From Halomonas sp. Y3 (lineage in GTDB: Bacteria > Pseudomonadota > Gammaproteobacteria > Pseudomonadales > Halomonadaceae): a DNA stretch of 64,000 nt. The stretch is from positions 682,001 to 746,000 of the forward strand of contig NZ_CP099975.1 of assembly GCF_024137965.1 (NCBI RefSeq), read 5' to 3'. The notes under the pieces were generated by a model that worked only from the letters and a program-made list of their open reading frames with translations, made no database searches and was not told the origin of the DNA. Every line of letters starts with the position of its first letter. Within the stretch, counting starts at the first letter, position 1. Of the stretch, positions 17,888-28,333 are shown piece by piece. The position numbers and the translations under genes are program-made.

Positions 17888-17921
17888 AGGCTAAAGGTGG
17901 GAAATGTCAGCGACATGACAG
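17888..17921 (-). promoter_or_regulatory. PHO box and -10 element of the ABC importer operon
   Basis: On the minus strand, CTGTCATGTCGCTGACAT (17904-17921) matches 13 of 18 positions of the PhoB site, as two 7-base direct repeats spaced by 4. Ten bases further on is TAGCCT (17888-17893), a -10-like hexamer at the distance expected for a PhoB-activated promoter that lacks a -35. The start codon of the ATPase gene lies 31 bases beyond the -10. Confidence 0.7.
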
Positions 17922-17983
17922 GGAGGCTTGCTGATGAGAGCGGACACCTCCCTGTCCCGGTCGTCAGTGGAGCCAGGAGGGGG

Positions 17984-19450
17984 TCAGAATTCGTACTGCA
18001 GGCGCGCGCCCAGCACCCAGCTGTCCCACTCCTTGACGCCATCATCCAGGCTGGCGTCGCCGGCCTCGGCATCGATGTACATGACGTTGAACTTGGCGAT
18101 GATCTCGGGCTGCAGGTACCAGTTCAGGCCCAGCGTCCAGTGGTCCACCTGCTGCCTGCCGCGGGGCGCATGATGCTCGGTATGATCCGCTGTGGCGTAG
18201 CGGCCGAGCAGCTCGAAGGCGCCCCAGTGCCCCTGTGAGGGGTTGAAGGGGCGGTTGGGGGTGACTCGCCCGAAGTCGCCGCTGAAGGCGCGGTAGTTGC
18301 GCGATTCGCCGGTCAGGAAGACGCTGGCCTGGGCGTACCAGCCGTCCATCGTCATGCTGTCGACCTCGCCCTCGGAAAAGTTGGGGTCGTTGACGTCGCG
18401 GTTGAGGTCCTGGCGGATGTATTCCGCCTGTACCGAGAAGGGGCCGTGGCCGGCGGCGAACTCCAGATTGGAGGTGGTGAAGTCGCTGACCGCCTCCATG
18501 TCGCGGCGCCCGATGATGCGCCCGTCGACGGCGCGGGTGCCGAGACGGCTGCGCATACGCACGTCTTCGTAGGCTCCGTCATCCTCGTTGCGGGCATTCT
18601 TGCGGTAGTTGCCGGAGACGCCGAGGTGTACGAAGGCATTCTCCTCGTTGATCGGAGCGATGCTGGCGCGGCCGGAAACGGCATAGCCTTCCGAGACCTC
18701 TCGGTCGCGGCCCACTCCGTCGCCGCCGAAAGCGCCGATGGCCCCGTACCAGTCCTGCTGCAGGGTCTCGTACATCACGCCGAGGTTGCGGCTGGGGCGA
18801 TAGGCATCGATGGGCGTGGCCCGCTCGAGAAAGGAAATGCGGCGGGAGCTGGTGGAGCTCTCCAGGCTGAAGGGCTCCTTGAAATGGCCGAAGGCCAGGC
18901 GGCCATTGTCCATCAGGTAGGCGATATAGGCATTGGCGAAACGCACCTCCTCATCGCGGAAATCCACCTCCAGCTGCCACTCCCAGTTGTCATGGAAGAG
19001 CCCCAGGGCGCCCAGTCGTGCACGACGGATGATGGTGCCGAAGTCACCCAAGTTGCCTTCGCCGATGCGGTGGTCGTCGGTGGTGTCCTCGTTGTCATCG
19101 ACGTAGGCGGCATCGAGCATCAGGCGGCCGCGAATCCGGAAGCGATCGCTGCCGTCTGCGGTCTCTACCCCGAAGCGGCGTACCTGAACGTTGACGTCAT
19201 CCTGCTGCAGCCCCTCTTGAGGCTCGTATTGGAGGCCGTCATCACGGGTCGGCTGCTGGCTGGCGGCTTGGGTGGCCCGGTTCTCCGCACGCAGTTCATC
19301 CACATCCTGCTGGGTCAGCACGCCGCGCTCCAGGAGTCGTTGGAGCAGGGCGTCTTCGCTGGCGACGGCCATCTGGGCGGCGGAAGCGCCCGCAAGAGCG
19401 GCCATCACGGCCACGGCGCGAGTCAGGGGCATCTTCTTCAACATGTTCAT
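17984..19450 (-). CDS. OprP/OprO-type outer-membrane porin
   Basis: A 488-aa outer-membrane protein. It has a signal peptide (ending ASAAQMAVAS), a short N-terminal coiled-coil-like segment (EDALLQRLLERGVLTQQDVDELRAEN), then a beta-barrel of the phosphate-selective porin O/P family with the typical FGHFKEPFSLE motif, and a terminal Phe (RLQYEF). OprP and OprO carry phosphate and pyrophosphate, although members of this family vary in anion preference. It precedes the PHO-box importer operon on the same strand, with 126 bases between them. No clear PHO box was found in front of this gene itself. Confidence 0.85.
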   Translation of the reverse strand: MNMLKKMPLTRAVAVMAALAGASAAQMAVASEDALLQRLLERGVLTQQDVDELRAENRATQAASQQPTRDDGLQYEPQEGLQQDDVNVQVRRFGVETADGSDRFRIRGRLMLDAAYVDDNEDTTDDHRIGEGNLGDFGTIIRRARLGALGLFHDNWEWQLEVDFRDEEVRFANAYIAYLMDNGRLAFGHFKEPFSLESSTSSRRISFLERATPIDAYRPSRNLGVMYETLQQDWYGAIGAFGGDGVGRDREVSEGYAVSGRASIAPINEENAFVHLGVSGNYRKNARNEDDGAYEDVRMRSRLGTRAVDGRIIGRRDMEAVSDFTTSNLEFAAGHGPFSVQAEYIRQDLNRDVNDPNFSEGEVDSMTMDGWYAQASVFLTGESRNYRAFSGDFGRVTPNRPFNPSQGHWGAFELLGRYATADHTEHHAPRGRQQVDHWTLGLNWYLQPEIIAKFNVMYIDAEAGDASLDDGVKEWDSWVLGARLQYEF

Positions 19451-19882
19451 GAGCTTTGCCTGTCGTTATGGGATTCGACTCACCGGTCCGTGGCGAGCTG
19501 GAGGTCTCAACGTCAAGTCGTCCGATTCGACAGGCGCAAGGCTAGGGGGGGATTATGAAAAATAAACTTATATTCAATTACAGAGGATCTTGAATAATTT
19601 CTTGTTATTCAGGCAGGGTGCTGTGGTGGGTAGTGCCAGATTTTCTGCTTCCTTTCTTCTGAGGATAGGTCGGGGAGGCGCAAGCCCACCATGGCTCTCG
19701 GAGAGCTGAATGCGATCAAGATGCGTGAATAAAAGCGTCACCTTCCTGACATGATCCCGGGATTTCGTTCATCGCCATACAACAAGAAGCCACGAATGGC
19801 CCGCCCCTCTTGGCTGGAAGGTCCGGTCGAAAATGGGGGCATCCCTTTGCATATCCCAAGAGATCATTCAAGGAAGCCTCTC
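19451..19882. other. 432-bp divergent intergenic region between two porin genes
   Basis: No gene is seen. The part at 19551-19611 is AT-rich against the GC-rich background and contains a 7-bp inverted repeat TGAATAA (19591-19597) and TTATTCA (19605-19611) with a 7-base spacer, which could be an operator. The promoters for the minus-strand OprP-type gene and the plus-strand porin must lie here. AAGGAAG near 19870 is the ribosome-binding site for the porin ATG at 19883. Confidence 0.6.
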
Positions 19883-20961
19883 ATGTTCAAGAAGTCACTC
19901 ATCGCCACCGCCGTGGTTGGCGCGCTGTCCGCTTCTGCCGTCACCCAGGCGGCCACTGTCTACGATCAGGACGGCACCAAGGTCGATATCTACGGCCGCA
20001 TCAACTATATGATCACCTCGGGCGGTACCCAGGACCTGACGCCGGGTGCGGACAAGACCAGCGGCAGCGAATTCCAGAACAACGGCTCGCGCTTCGGCTT
20101 CCGTGCCAACCATGAGCTCAGCAGCGACCTGAGCGCCTTCGCCCGCATGGAGTTTCGCTTCAGGGCCGATGCGGTGAATCGTGATCCCATGCAGGTGCGC
20201 AACAGCTTCCTGGGGCTGCGCAGCCAGCAGCTTGGCACGATCACCATCGGCAACTTCGACAGCGTCTACAAGGAGGCCGTGACAGGGCTCTTCGACAACT
20301 ACGAGAACGACGGCTTCATCAGCCTGGATACAGGGTCCATCGGCTCCCGCGGCGACACCCTGGCCTATGCTTCACCGATCTTCAGCGGCCTGCAGGGCCA
20401 CGTCCAGGTCAAGCACTTGAGCGCCAATGGTGCAGATGTCGGTTGAGCGCCAATGGTGCAGATGTCGGTGCCCAGAACAATAGCTCTACCACCTCCGCCG
20501 CGGCGGCGGTGACCTATACTTGGGAAGGCCTTTACCTGGCGGCGGGCTATAACCAGTCGAAGGATGTCTCCGACCGGGGCGCCCGCTACGACGGTGGCAG
20601 CAACAACGCCGCCGGCGAGGATATCTGGGGCGTCTCCGCCCAGTACCAGTTCCTGCCCAATGTCTCCGCTCGTGTCATGTATGAAGAGCTGGGGTCGGTC
20701 AACGACGGTGCTTCTGCATCCGCCATCAAGGAGATCTTCGGCCTGGGTGCCACCTTCAACTACGGCCAGGGCAACCTCTATGCCGACGTCTATGACGTCA
20801 GCTACGTGGGCGATGTCAGCAGCAGCAACCCCTGGGCCATCGGCGTCGACTACCGCTTCAGCCCGATGCGCGTCTATGCCGAGATCTTCGACGAAGATAT
20901 CAGCGGCGAGAACATCGACGACAGCCTGCTCTACACTGTAGGTATCCGCTATGACTTTTAA
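19883..20961 (+). pseudogene. Gram-negative general porin disrupted by a 26-bp tandem duplication
   Basis: An OmpC-type trimeric porin: signal peptide (MFKKSLIATAVVGALSASAV), first strand TVYDQDGTKVDIYGRINYM, and a C-terminal aromatic residue (YTVGIRYDF). The frame is broken at 20444-20446 by a TGA inside the second copy of a 26-bp exact tandem repeat (20417-20442 and 20443-20468). Removing one copy restores one frame of 350 aa across the two halves, the normal length of this family. As it stands the first product is about 187 aa and would not form a barrel. A terminator follows at 21089. Confidence 0.9.
20417..20468 (+). repeat. 26-bp perfect tandem duplication inside the porin gene
   Basis: Two identical copies, 20417-20442 and 20443-20468, each beginning TTGAGCGCCAATGG and ending GATGTCGG. 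The length is not a multiple of three, so the duplication shifts the frame and creates the in-frame TGA at 20444. Confidence 0.97.
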
Positions 20962-21088
20962 GCGAGCCCTTCACTTTTGACTCTGCATGACCCTGCCGAT
21001 ATTCGCCGCCATCAGGCGGTGAGGGTCGGCAGGAGAGTCGCTGAAGATTCTCTTTCATCACCGTATGTCTCGCACTGATTCGATGCTT

Positions 21089-21117
21089 GCCGGCCGGGAT
21101 ATCCCGCCGGCCTTTTT
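21089..21117 (+). terminator. Intrinsic terminator downstream of the porin
   Basis: A hairpin with arms GCCGGCCGGGA and TCCCGCCGGC (one bulged C) is followed by CCTTTTT. It lies 128 bases after the porin stop on the plus strand and just before the converging phnE 3' end. Confidence 0.75.
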
Positions 21118-21809
21118 GGTTGCCTGCATCGAGTAACCAGGCCGGAAGGTCCGGGTGATCGGCCATGAAAAAGATCGCCCGAAGGCGGCCAAGGGACGAG
21201 AACGGGAAGTGGCTTGCGATCACATCACCCGCTTGCGGATCCAGGCGCTGACCTGCTCTACGCCGATCACCACCACCAGGATGGCCAGTATCACGGTGAG
21301 GGCCTGGTCGTAGCGGAAGAGGTTCATGGCGGCGGAGAGCTCCACGCCGATGCCGCCGGCGCCGACCAGGCCCAGCACCACGGCGCTGCGCACCGCCTTC
21401 TCCACCGAGAAGAGGCTGGTGGCCACGAAGGAGGGCGTGCACTCGGGGATGATGGCGCCGCAGACCACGCCGCTGCGCGAGGCGCCGGTGGCGGCCAGGG
21501 CCTGGCCGGGGCCGGGATCCACCTCCTCGATGCGCTCCGAGAAGAAGCGCGCGCAGAAGCCGATGGTGTCCATGACGATGGCCAGGATGCCGGCCAGCGG
21601 GCCCAGCCCCACGGCGACCACGAAGATCAGCGCCCACACCAGGTCCGGCACGGTGCGCAGGGTGGCGACGACATTGCGGGCGATCACCCGAACGATGGGA
21701 TGGGGGCTGGTGTTGCGGGCGCAGAGCAGCGCCATGGGCAGGCTCAGGATCACCCCGAACACCACGCCGACGATGGCCATCTGGAAGGTCTCCAGCATGG
21801 CCGTGGCGA

Positions 21810-22775
<966 letters not shown>

Positions 22776-22785
22776 GGAAGCTCCA

Positions 22786-23511
22786 TCAGTCGGAGAGGCC
22801 GAGCAGCGCGTAGGACTCGCGCACCATGTCGTACTCGCTGTCTTCCACCAGCACCATCTCGGCGCCGATGTACTTGTCGCGCTCGCCCGGGGCGAGGATC
22901 GCCTGCAGCAGGCCGTCCGGATCGTTCATGAAGGCCTCCTGCATCTCGCTGACGCACTCGGCGGAGATGTGCGGGCCGGCCACCATGGGGTCGCCCGGCA
23001 TGTCCTGGCCGCGCTCGATGATGCGGTAGTTCTCCTCGCCGTGCTGGGCGACGAAGGGGGCAAAGTCGCGCACGCCGGTGCCCACGGCATCCACCTCGCC
23101 GGAGGCCAGGGCCTGCATGCGGGCACCGTCCAGCAGCGAGATCCGCAGGTCGCGGTCGATGTCCAGGCCGGCCTGGCTCAGCATGTAGCTCGGCATGATG
23201 TGGCCGGTGGTGGAGCCGTGGTCCTTCATGGCCACGTGCTTGCCCTTGAGGTCCTCCAGGGTCTCGATGTCGCTGTCGGTGGGAGCGATGAACACCGAGT
23301 AGTACTCGGGGCGTACGATGGCGGTGACCGCCTTGGTGCCCGGGACCCGCTCGGCCATCAGCACGTACTCGGAGGGGCCGGCCAGCACGATATCGACCTG
23401 CTCGAAGCGCAGGGCGTTGATGGCGGTGGTGCGGTTGCCCACCGGGAAGAACTCCACCGTCACGCCGAGCCGGGACTCGACCTCGTCGACGAAGCCCTCG
23501 TGTGGTCCTGA
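22786..23511 (-). pseudogene. phnD: Phosphonate-binding protein PhnD, N-terminally truncated
   Basis: About 240 C-terminal residues of a PhnD-type binding protein (GFVDEVESRLGVTVEFFPVGN; VDIVLAGPSEYVLMAERV; HVAMKDHGSTTGHIMPSYML). The signal peptide and first part of the mature protein are gone. Family similarity stops near 23502-23511, where the upstream frame becomes the antisense of the cobB promoter region. No ATG, GTG or TTG lies at the junction; the first internal GTG is about ten codons further in. Without export the product cannot feed PhnC/PhnE. The stop is ten bases before phnC. Confidence 0.85.
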
Positions 23512-23571
23512 GCCGGCCGCAGGTGGTATTTTCAGCCCAGGTAGTTCAGATGCCCCGAGCGGAGAGAGTCG

Positions 23572-24309
23572 ATGGCAGAACAGCGCGCGCCGCATCTGGT
23601 GGTGTTCACCGGAGCGGGGATCAGTGCCGAGAGCGGTATCCAGACCTTCCGCGCCGAGGATGGCCTCTGGGCGGATCATCCGGTGGAGGAGGTGGCCACG
23701 CCCGGCGCCTGGCGGCGGGACCCGGCCCGGGTGCTGGCGTTCTACAATGCGCGCCGCGACCAGGTGCGCCAGGCGCGCCCCAATGCTGCCCACAAGGCGC
23801 TGGCGGCGCTGGAGAAGCAGGGCTTTCGGGTCAGTATCATCACCCAGAATATCGACGACCTGCACGAGCGGGCCGGCTCCCGCCACGTGCTCCACCTGCA
23901 CGGGGAGATCCTCAAGGCGCGCTCCAGCGTGGACCGGCGCATGCACTATCCGCTGCCTCGCGGGGGGATCGAACTGGGCGACATCTGCGACAAGGGCAGC
24001 CAGCTGCGGCCCGACGTGGTCTGGTTCGGCGAGGAGGTGCCCCATTTCGGGGAGGCCTGCGAGCTGGTCAGCGAGGCGGACCTGCTGCTGGTGGTGGGCA
24101 CCTCGCTTGCCGTGATGCCGGCGGCCTCGCTGCTGCAGTACGCGCCCTTCGGCGCCCCCTGCGTGCTGGTGGACCCCGAGGCCGAGGCGCTGTCGCCGCC
24201 GGGCGTCAGCCGGCTCAGCCAGCCCGCCGGCAAGGGAGTGCCGGCGCTGGTGTGCCACTGGAAGCGCGAGGGGCGGCTCTGGGTGCCGGAGATCCTGCTG
24301 ACCTCCTGA
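23572..24309 (+). CDS. cobB: NAD-dependent deacylase, sirtuin (CobB-like, class III)
   Basis: A 245-aa sirtuin. NAD-binding motif FTGAGISAESGIQTFR (residues 12-27), TQNIDDLHERAG (about 91-102), catalytic His in HLHGE (about H110), and VVGTSLAVMPAASLL. The acyl-pocket motif FYNARR (Y58, R61) matches the Tyr/Arg pair of desuccinylases and demalonylases such as E. coli CobB. The usual four zinc cysteines are not present: the first pair is replaced by KARSSVDRRM, and only one Cys is seen in DICDKG. GGAGAG precedes the ATG. Its promoter side abuts the broken 5' end of phnD. Confidence 0.92.
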   Translation: MAEQRAPHLVVFTGAGISAESGIQTFRAEDGLWADHPVEEVATPGAWRRDPARVLAFYNARRDQVRQARPNAAHKALAALEKQGFRVSIITQNIDDLHERAGSRHVLHLHGEILKARSSVDRRMHYPLPRGGIELGDICDKGSQLRPDVVWFGEEVPHFGEACELVSEADLLLVVGTSLAVMPAASLLQYAPFGAPCVLVDPEAEALSPPGVSRLSQPAGKGVPALVCHWKREGRLWVPEILLTS

Positions 24310-24363
24310 AGGGCGCCGGCGGAGGTGCTAGAATGCCGCGCCTTCTTCTTTGCGGTAGCCGCC

Positions 24364-25176
24364 ATGCAGCACGACAGCCCTGACATCTGTGCCGAACGTC
24401 CTCTGGACGGGGCGCTTTCCCATGACCCCGCCACCGGCCATCCGCGGCCGCCGCGGCGTGAGTTCAAGGCCCGAGGCAGCTTCGTCGTGCGCTGCCCGGG
24501 CTGCCAACTGCCCGAGCTCAACTGCCTCTGCCCCTATGCGGTGAGGGCCGAGAGCGAGGCGCGGGTGTGGCTGCTCACCCATCCCATGGAGCACCACAAG
24601 CCCACCAACACCGGGCGGTTGATCCGCGACGTGCTGCCCGAGACGGAGGTCTTTACCTGGTATCGCACCGCGCCGGACGAGCGGCTGCTGGCGCTGCTGG
24701 ACGACCTGCGCTACGCCCCCTTCGTGATCTTCCCCGACGACCAGCCGGACTACGCGGAGCGGGTGGTGGGGATCGACGCCGTGGCCGAGGCCAAGGCCGC
24801 CGGGCGCACGCCGGTCTATGTGCTGCTGGACGGCACCTGGCGCCAGGCCCGGCGCATCTTTCGCAAGAGCCCCTACCTCGACCGGCTGCCGGTACTGCCG
24901 CTGCACAGCGAGCGGCTGACCCGCTACCGGCTGCGCAAGCCGGCCTCGGCAGCCCATCTGTGCACCGCCGAGGTGGCCGCCGAGCTGCTGCGCCAGGGGG
25001 GCGACGGCTCGGCCGCCCAGGCCCTGGACGACTACTTCGACGCCTTCAACGAGAGCTACGCCGCCAGCCGGCGCTTCGAGAAGATCGAAGCGCCGACGGC
25101 GGCGATGCAAAGGTTACTTGAACGCCGCCATGGTCACCGAGAAGGCCCCAACTCGGCCATAAAGATTGCAAAATAA
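24364..25176 (+). CDS. DTW-domain tRNA-uridine aminocarboxypropyltransferase
   Basis: A 270-aa protein with the N-terminal zinc-type cluster CPGCQLPELNCLC, TNTGRLIRDVLP, and the DXTW motif as LLDGTWRQARR. DTW proteins (TapT family) transfer the aminocarboxypropyl group of SAM to a tRNA uridine (acp3U). The start at 24364 (MQHDSP) was chosen; an earlier in-frame codon at 24325 overlaps the -10-like TAGAAT at about 24329. Gene follows cobB by 54 bases on the same strand. Confidence 0.87.
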   Translation: MQHDSPDICAERPLDGALSHDPATGHPRPPRREFKARGSFVVRCPGCQLPELNCLCPYAVRAESEARVWLLTHPMEHHKPTNTGRLIRDVLPETEVFTWYRTAPDERLLALLDDLRYAPFVIFPDDQPDYAERVVGIDAVAEAKAAGRTPVYVLLDGTWRQARRIFRKSPYLDRLPVLPLHSERLTRYRLRKPASAAHLCTAEVAAELLRQGGDGSAAQALDDYFDAFNESYAASRRFEKIEAPTAAMQRLLERRHGHREGPNSAIKIAK

Positions 25177-25273
25177 CGCGCAGAGGATAAGAAACGACAA
25201 ACTCCTCGCGTTGCCTGGTGCCTAGAATCACAGGAGGTGATATCCCAAGGACAGGCCAGGAAAATGCGACGCC

Positions 25274-27018
25274 ATGTTTCGACCCCACTATCTCGATTCA
25301 ACTCGGCATCCCGCGGGATGGCTCCTTGACTCCCTCCACGATCGCCGCGCCCAGCTGTCCATCCTTGCCGGTGGCATGCAGGCTCCACGGCTGGTCCAGC
25401 TGGTGCGTCAGGACCCGGCAAAGGGGACACTGGTACTGAGCGTGCCCGCCGCCTATGGTGAGGATCTCCTGCCCCACCTTGCCGGCGGCGTCATGGAGCT
25501 GGACCTGGAAAGTCAGGCGCCCCTGACCCGCCAGGGGCGCCAGGAGCGCTTGATGTTCACGGGGGTGTCGGTCAAGGCGATGGCGCTGCCCACCGGCGAG
25601 CTGCAGCTGGATTGTCGGCTGCCCGATCTGCTGGAGCAGGGGCGGCAGGAGGGCACCTATCTGGCGCCGCTCCCCTGCCTTTACGGCATGAAGGTGGCCG
25701 TCAGTCTGGACGTCTATCCCGGCGAGTTCAGCATTCCCGGACAGGTGCTGAATCTCTCGGCCGACGAAGTGGCGGTGCTGCTCTATCTCGATGACAGCCT
25801 CGCCCTCGGTGACGGACAGACGCTGCCTGCCGTGACGCTGCGTTTTCCCAACGGGGAGTGTTTTCAGCTGCGCACCCGCGTAGCGCGCCTGAGGCCCTTC
25901 GGCAACCAGGACCGCGCCGTCGTCTGGCTGCCCCTCGAGGCGCTGTCGAGTGACGAGCGCGACAAGTGGCTGACGCTCAGGCGGGAGACACAGCGAGAGC
26001 TGCTGCATCGCGCGGGCAGGAGTGCCACAGGGGCGGGACGCTCCGAGATCTTCGTGCCCCGGGTGGAGCCCCGCGACGGCGGTTCGACGGAAGGCGAGGC
26101 GCATCACCAAGGCCGGCAGCACGCCTCCCGGCGGCTGGGCGTTCGCGAGGTGGTGCAGCAGCTGCAGCGCATCGCCATGATCATGCAGCATCATCAGCAC
26201 TTTCCCGAAGAGCTGCTCTACGACAGCGTGGATACCTTGATCTATCTGGCTCACCGTGACCGAGAGGGCCTGCTGTTCGGCCTCGGGCAGCTCTATCAGG
26301 AGGAGGGCTGGGTACGCCAGGCCGTGCAGGTGGCCGGTGAGCTGGCCGCCATCCTGGTGGCCCGGGATCCGGAGGCTCCCGGCCTGCGCGATGCGGTGGC
26401 CGGGGCGCTGCTGCACACCCTCGGCAAGCCGCTGCAGATCGGCGATGCGCTGCCGGCTCTGAGCGGCCACCTGACCCGCGCCCAGACCGAGCGGTTGCGC
26501 AGGTACTGCTGGAGCGGCTGGAAACGCTAGGCTGGGCTCCGGCGCGCATCTGCCGCGATGTGGTTGCCGGCATCAGCGAACGCCTGGACGGCACCGGCTA
26601 CCCTCAGGGGTGTCCTGGCCGCCGGCTCTCGGCGGAGGTTCGGTTGGCGGCGGTGCTCAAGGCGCTTAACGTCATGACCCATGAGCGCAATGGCCGTGCG
26701 GCCCTGACGCCCCTGGAGGCCTATCGTGAGCTGAATGCCCGGCCGGAGGCCTACGATCGAGAGCAGCTGATGGAGGTGATCCGCCGGCGCGGCCCCTATC
26801 CCGTGGGATCTCTGGCCATGTATACCGGCGGCTTCCTTGCCTGGGTCATGGATATCGGCGCCAAGGGGGTGCCGACCCGGGTCAAGGTGGTCAAGAATCT
26901 GGCCTTCGCCGACGCCTTCCTCGACACCGAGCTGGCGGCGGGAGAGATCGACCAGATCGGCCGCCTCGATCACGTGGTCAGCCCCGCCCGCTACGGGCTA
27001 CCGCGACTGCCGGTCTAG
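25274..27018 (+). pseudogene. PilZ-like/HD-GYP-type protein split by a single-base frameshift
   Basis: The first frame (25274-26530, 418 aa) has an N-terminal YcgR/PilZ-like region (PGEFSIPGQVLNLSADEVAVLLYL; RVARLRPFGNQ) and then the start of an HD-GYP-like domain. At about 26495-26505 the reading jumps: one missing base after TTGCGC would join LTRAQTERLR to QVLLERLETLGWAPARI and continue to 27018, 581 aa in all. The second half has ERLDGTGYPQG, a GYP motif. Catalytic residues look degenerate: HD is HT (ALLHTLGK), and the HH before E is IS. So it was probably a non-catalytic c-di-GMP-responsive protein even before the shift. Confidence 0.78.
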
Positions 27019-27020
27019 GG

Positions 27021-28268
27021 TCAGGCCGCGCCGCTGCCGAACAGGGCACCGGCGATGCGGAAGCCCGCGACCCAGGTGCCGGCGGCTGAGCCCAGGGTAG
27101 CCAGCATGAAGACCAGCAGGGTGCGCGAGACCCGGTTGCGCCACCAGCCCTTCAGTTCGGTGACGTCGTGGCGCAGGGTGGAGAAGTCGCCCACCTTGGG
27201 CTTGCGCAGCCAGAGCTCCACCCCGGCGGCCACGAAGCCGGCGCCGATGGTGGGGTTGAGCGAGGTGAGCGGGGCGGCGAAGAAGGTGGCCGCCACGGTC
27301 AGCGGATGCGCCAGGGCCACCAGGGTGGCCGCCGCCGAGAGCACGCCGTTGATCAGGAACCACTCGCCGACCAGCTGCCAGCCCAGCTCGGTGTTGCGCG
27401 AGAAGCCGATGGCGAAGCCGGTCAGCACCAGGACGGTGACCAGCCAGGGCAGCGCTCGCCACAGCTTCGAAGGCGGCGGGGTCTCCTCCAGCGCCTCGCG
27501 CTCCGCCGTGGGCGCCTCGGGCAGCGGGGTCTCGAACTCCTCGGCCATTCCCTTCAGATGCCCTGCGCCGATCACCACCAGGACATGGCGGTAGCGCCCC
27601 GGCGGGGCCTCTTCCGCCAGGCGCAGCACCATGTAGCGGTCGCGCTCGCTGATCAGCGGCGTGTAGAGGGTCTCGGACTCGGCGGCGAACTCGCTGAAGG
27701 TGGACTCCAGGACATCGCCCTCCTTGAGCCGCTCGATCTCCTCGGCGGAGACGTCCTGGCGCGACAGCACGCTGCCCAGCAGCCCCGAGAACAGCGAGAA
27801 GCGCTGCCACCAGGGGACGTTGTGGTAGATGCGCTTGAGAGTGACGCCCACGTCGCGGTCGATCAGCAGCAGCGGCAGTTCGGCCCGGCGGCTCTCCTCC
27901 AGGGCGGCGCGCATCTCGGCACCGGGTTCGATGCCCGACTGTTCGGCCACGCGCTGCTGGAAGGCGCCCAGCGCCAGGCTCGCCGCGACCATGCCTGCCT
28001 TGCCCTGGCGGAAGATCTCGAACAGGTCCTGGTTGTTCAGGGCGTCGGGGTTGTCGAGGCTGTGGTGGCGAGAGTCGCACAGCTCGATAGCCACGGCGTC
28101 GAATTCGCCGGAGCGGATCAGGGCGCGCACGTCATCGGCGCTCTCGGCGGAGACGTGGGCGGTGCCCAGCAGGGTGTAGCGGGTCTCGCCGAGCTGGATG
28201 ACGCGGCGGGGCCCGCTGGTGGCGAGGTCCGCGCCGGGCTGGATCGCAGTGTCCTGAGGGTCGGTCAT
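27021..28268 (-). CDS. TraB/PrgY-type membrane protein
   Basis: A 415-aa protein of the TraB/PrgY (GumN-like) family. N-terminal domain motifs: LLGTAHVSAESADDVRALI, VAIELCDSRH, LPLLLIDRDVGVTLKRIY, VVIGAGHLKGM. The C-terminal third has about four membrane segments (LPWLVTVLVLTGFAIGF; TLLVFMLATLGSAAGTWV). The family has been linked to peptide-pheromone shutdown in enterococci and is otherwise of unknown function. Start 28268 (MTDPQDT) is chosen by similarity; an ATG thirteen codons upstream is possible. The stop lies three bases from the end of the convergent HD-GYP gene. Confidence 0.85.
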   Translation of the reverse strand: MTDPQDTAIQPGADLATSGPRRVIQLGETRYTLLGTAHVSAESADDVRALIRSGEFDAVAIELCDSRHHSLDNPDALNNQDLFEIFRQGKAGMVAASLALGAFQQRVAEQSGIEPGAEMRAALEESRRAELPLLLIDRDVGVTLKRIYHNVPWWQRFSLFSGLLGSVLSRQDVSAEEIERLKEGDVLESTFSEFAAESETLYTPLISERDRYMVLRLAEEAPPGRYRHVLVVIGAGHLKGMAEEFETPLPEAPTAEREALEETPPPSKLWRALPWLVTVLVLTGFAIGFSRNTELGWQLVGEWFLINGVLSAAATLVALAHPLTVAATFFAAPLTSLNPTIGAGFVAAGVELWLRKPKVGDFSTLRHDVTELKGWWRNRVSRTLLVFMLATLGSAAGTWVAGFRIAGALFGSGAA

Positions 28269-28333
28269 GGAGGCTCGATCTGAAAGGGTGAGGCAACGAT
28301 TATCCATGATGCGCCCGGGCGGGCCAAATTCCC

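Noticed and set aside
23512-24258. N-terminal extension of PhnD to 490 aa through the cobB gene
   Set aside because: The extension is the antisense of the sirtuin coding sequence and lacks a signal peptide; it only reflects an absence of stop codons.
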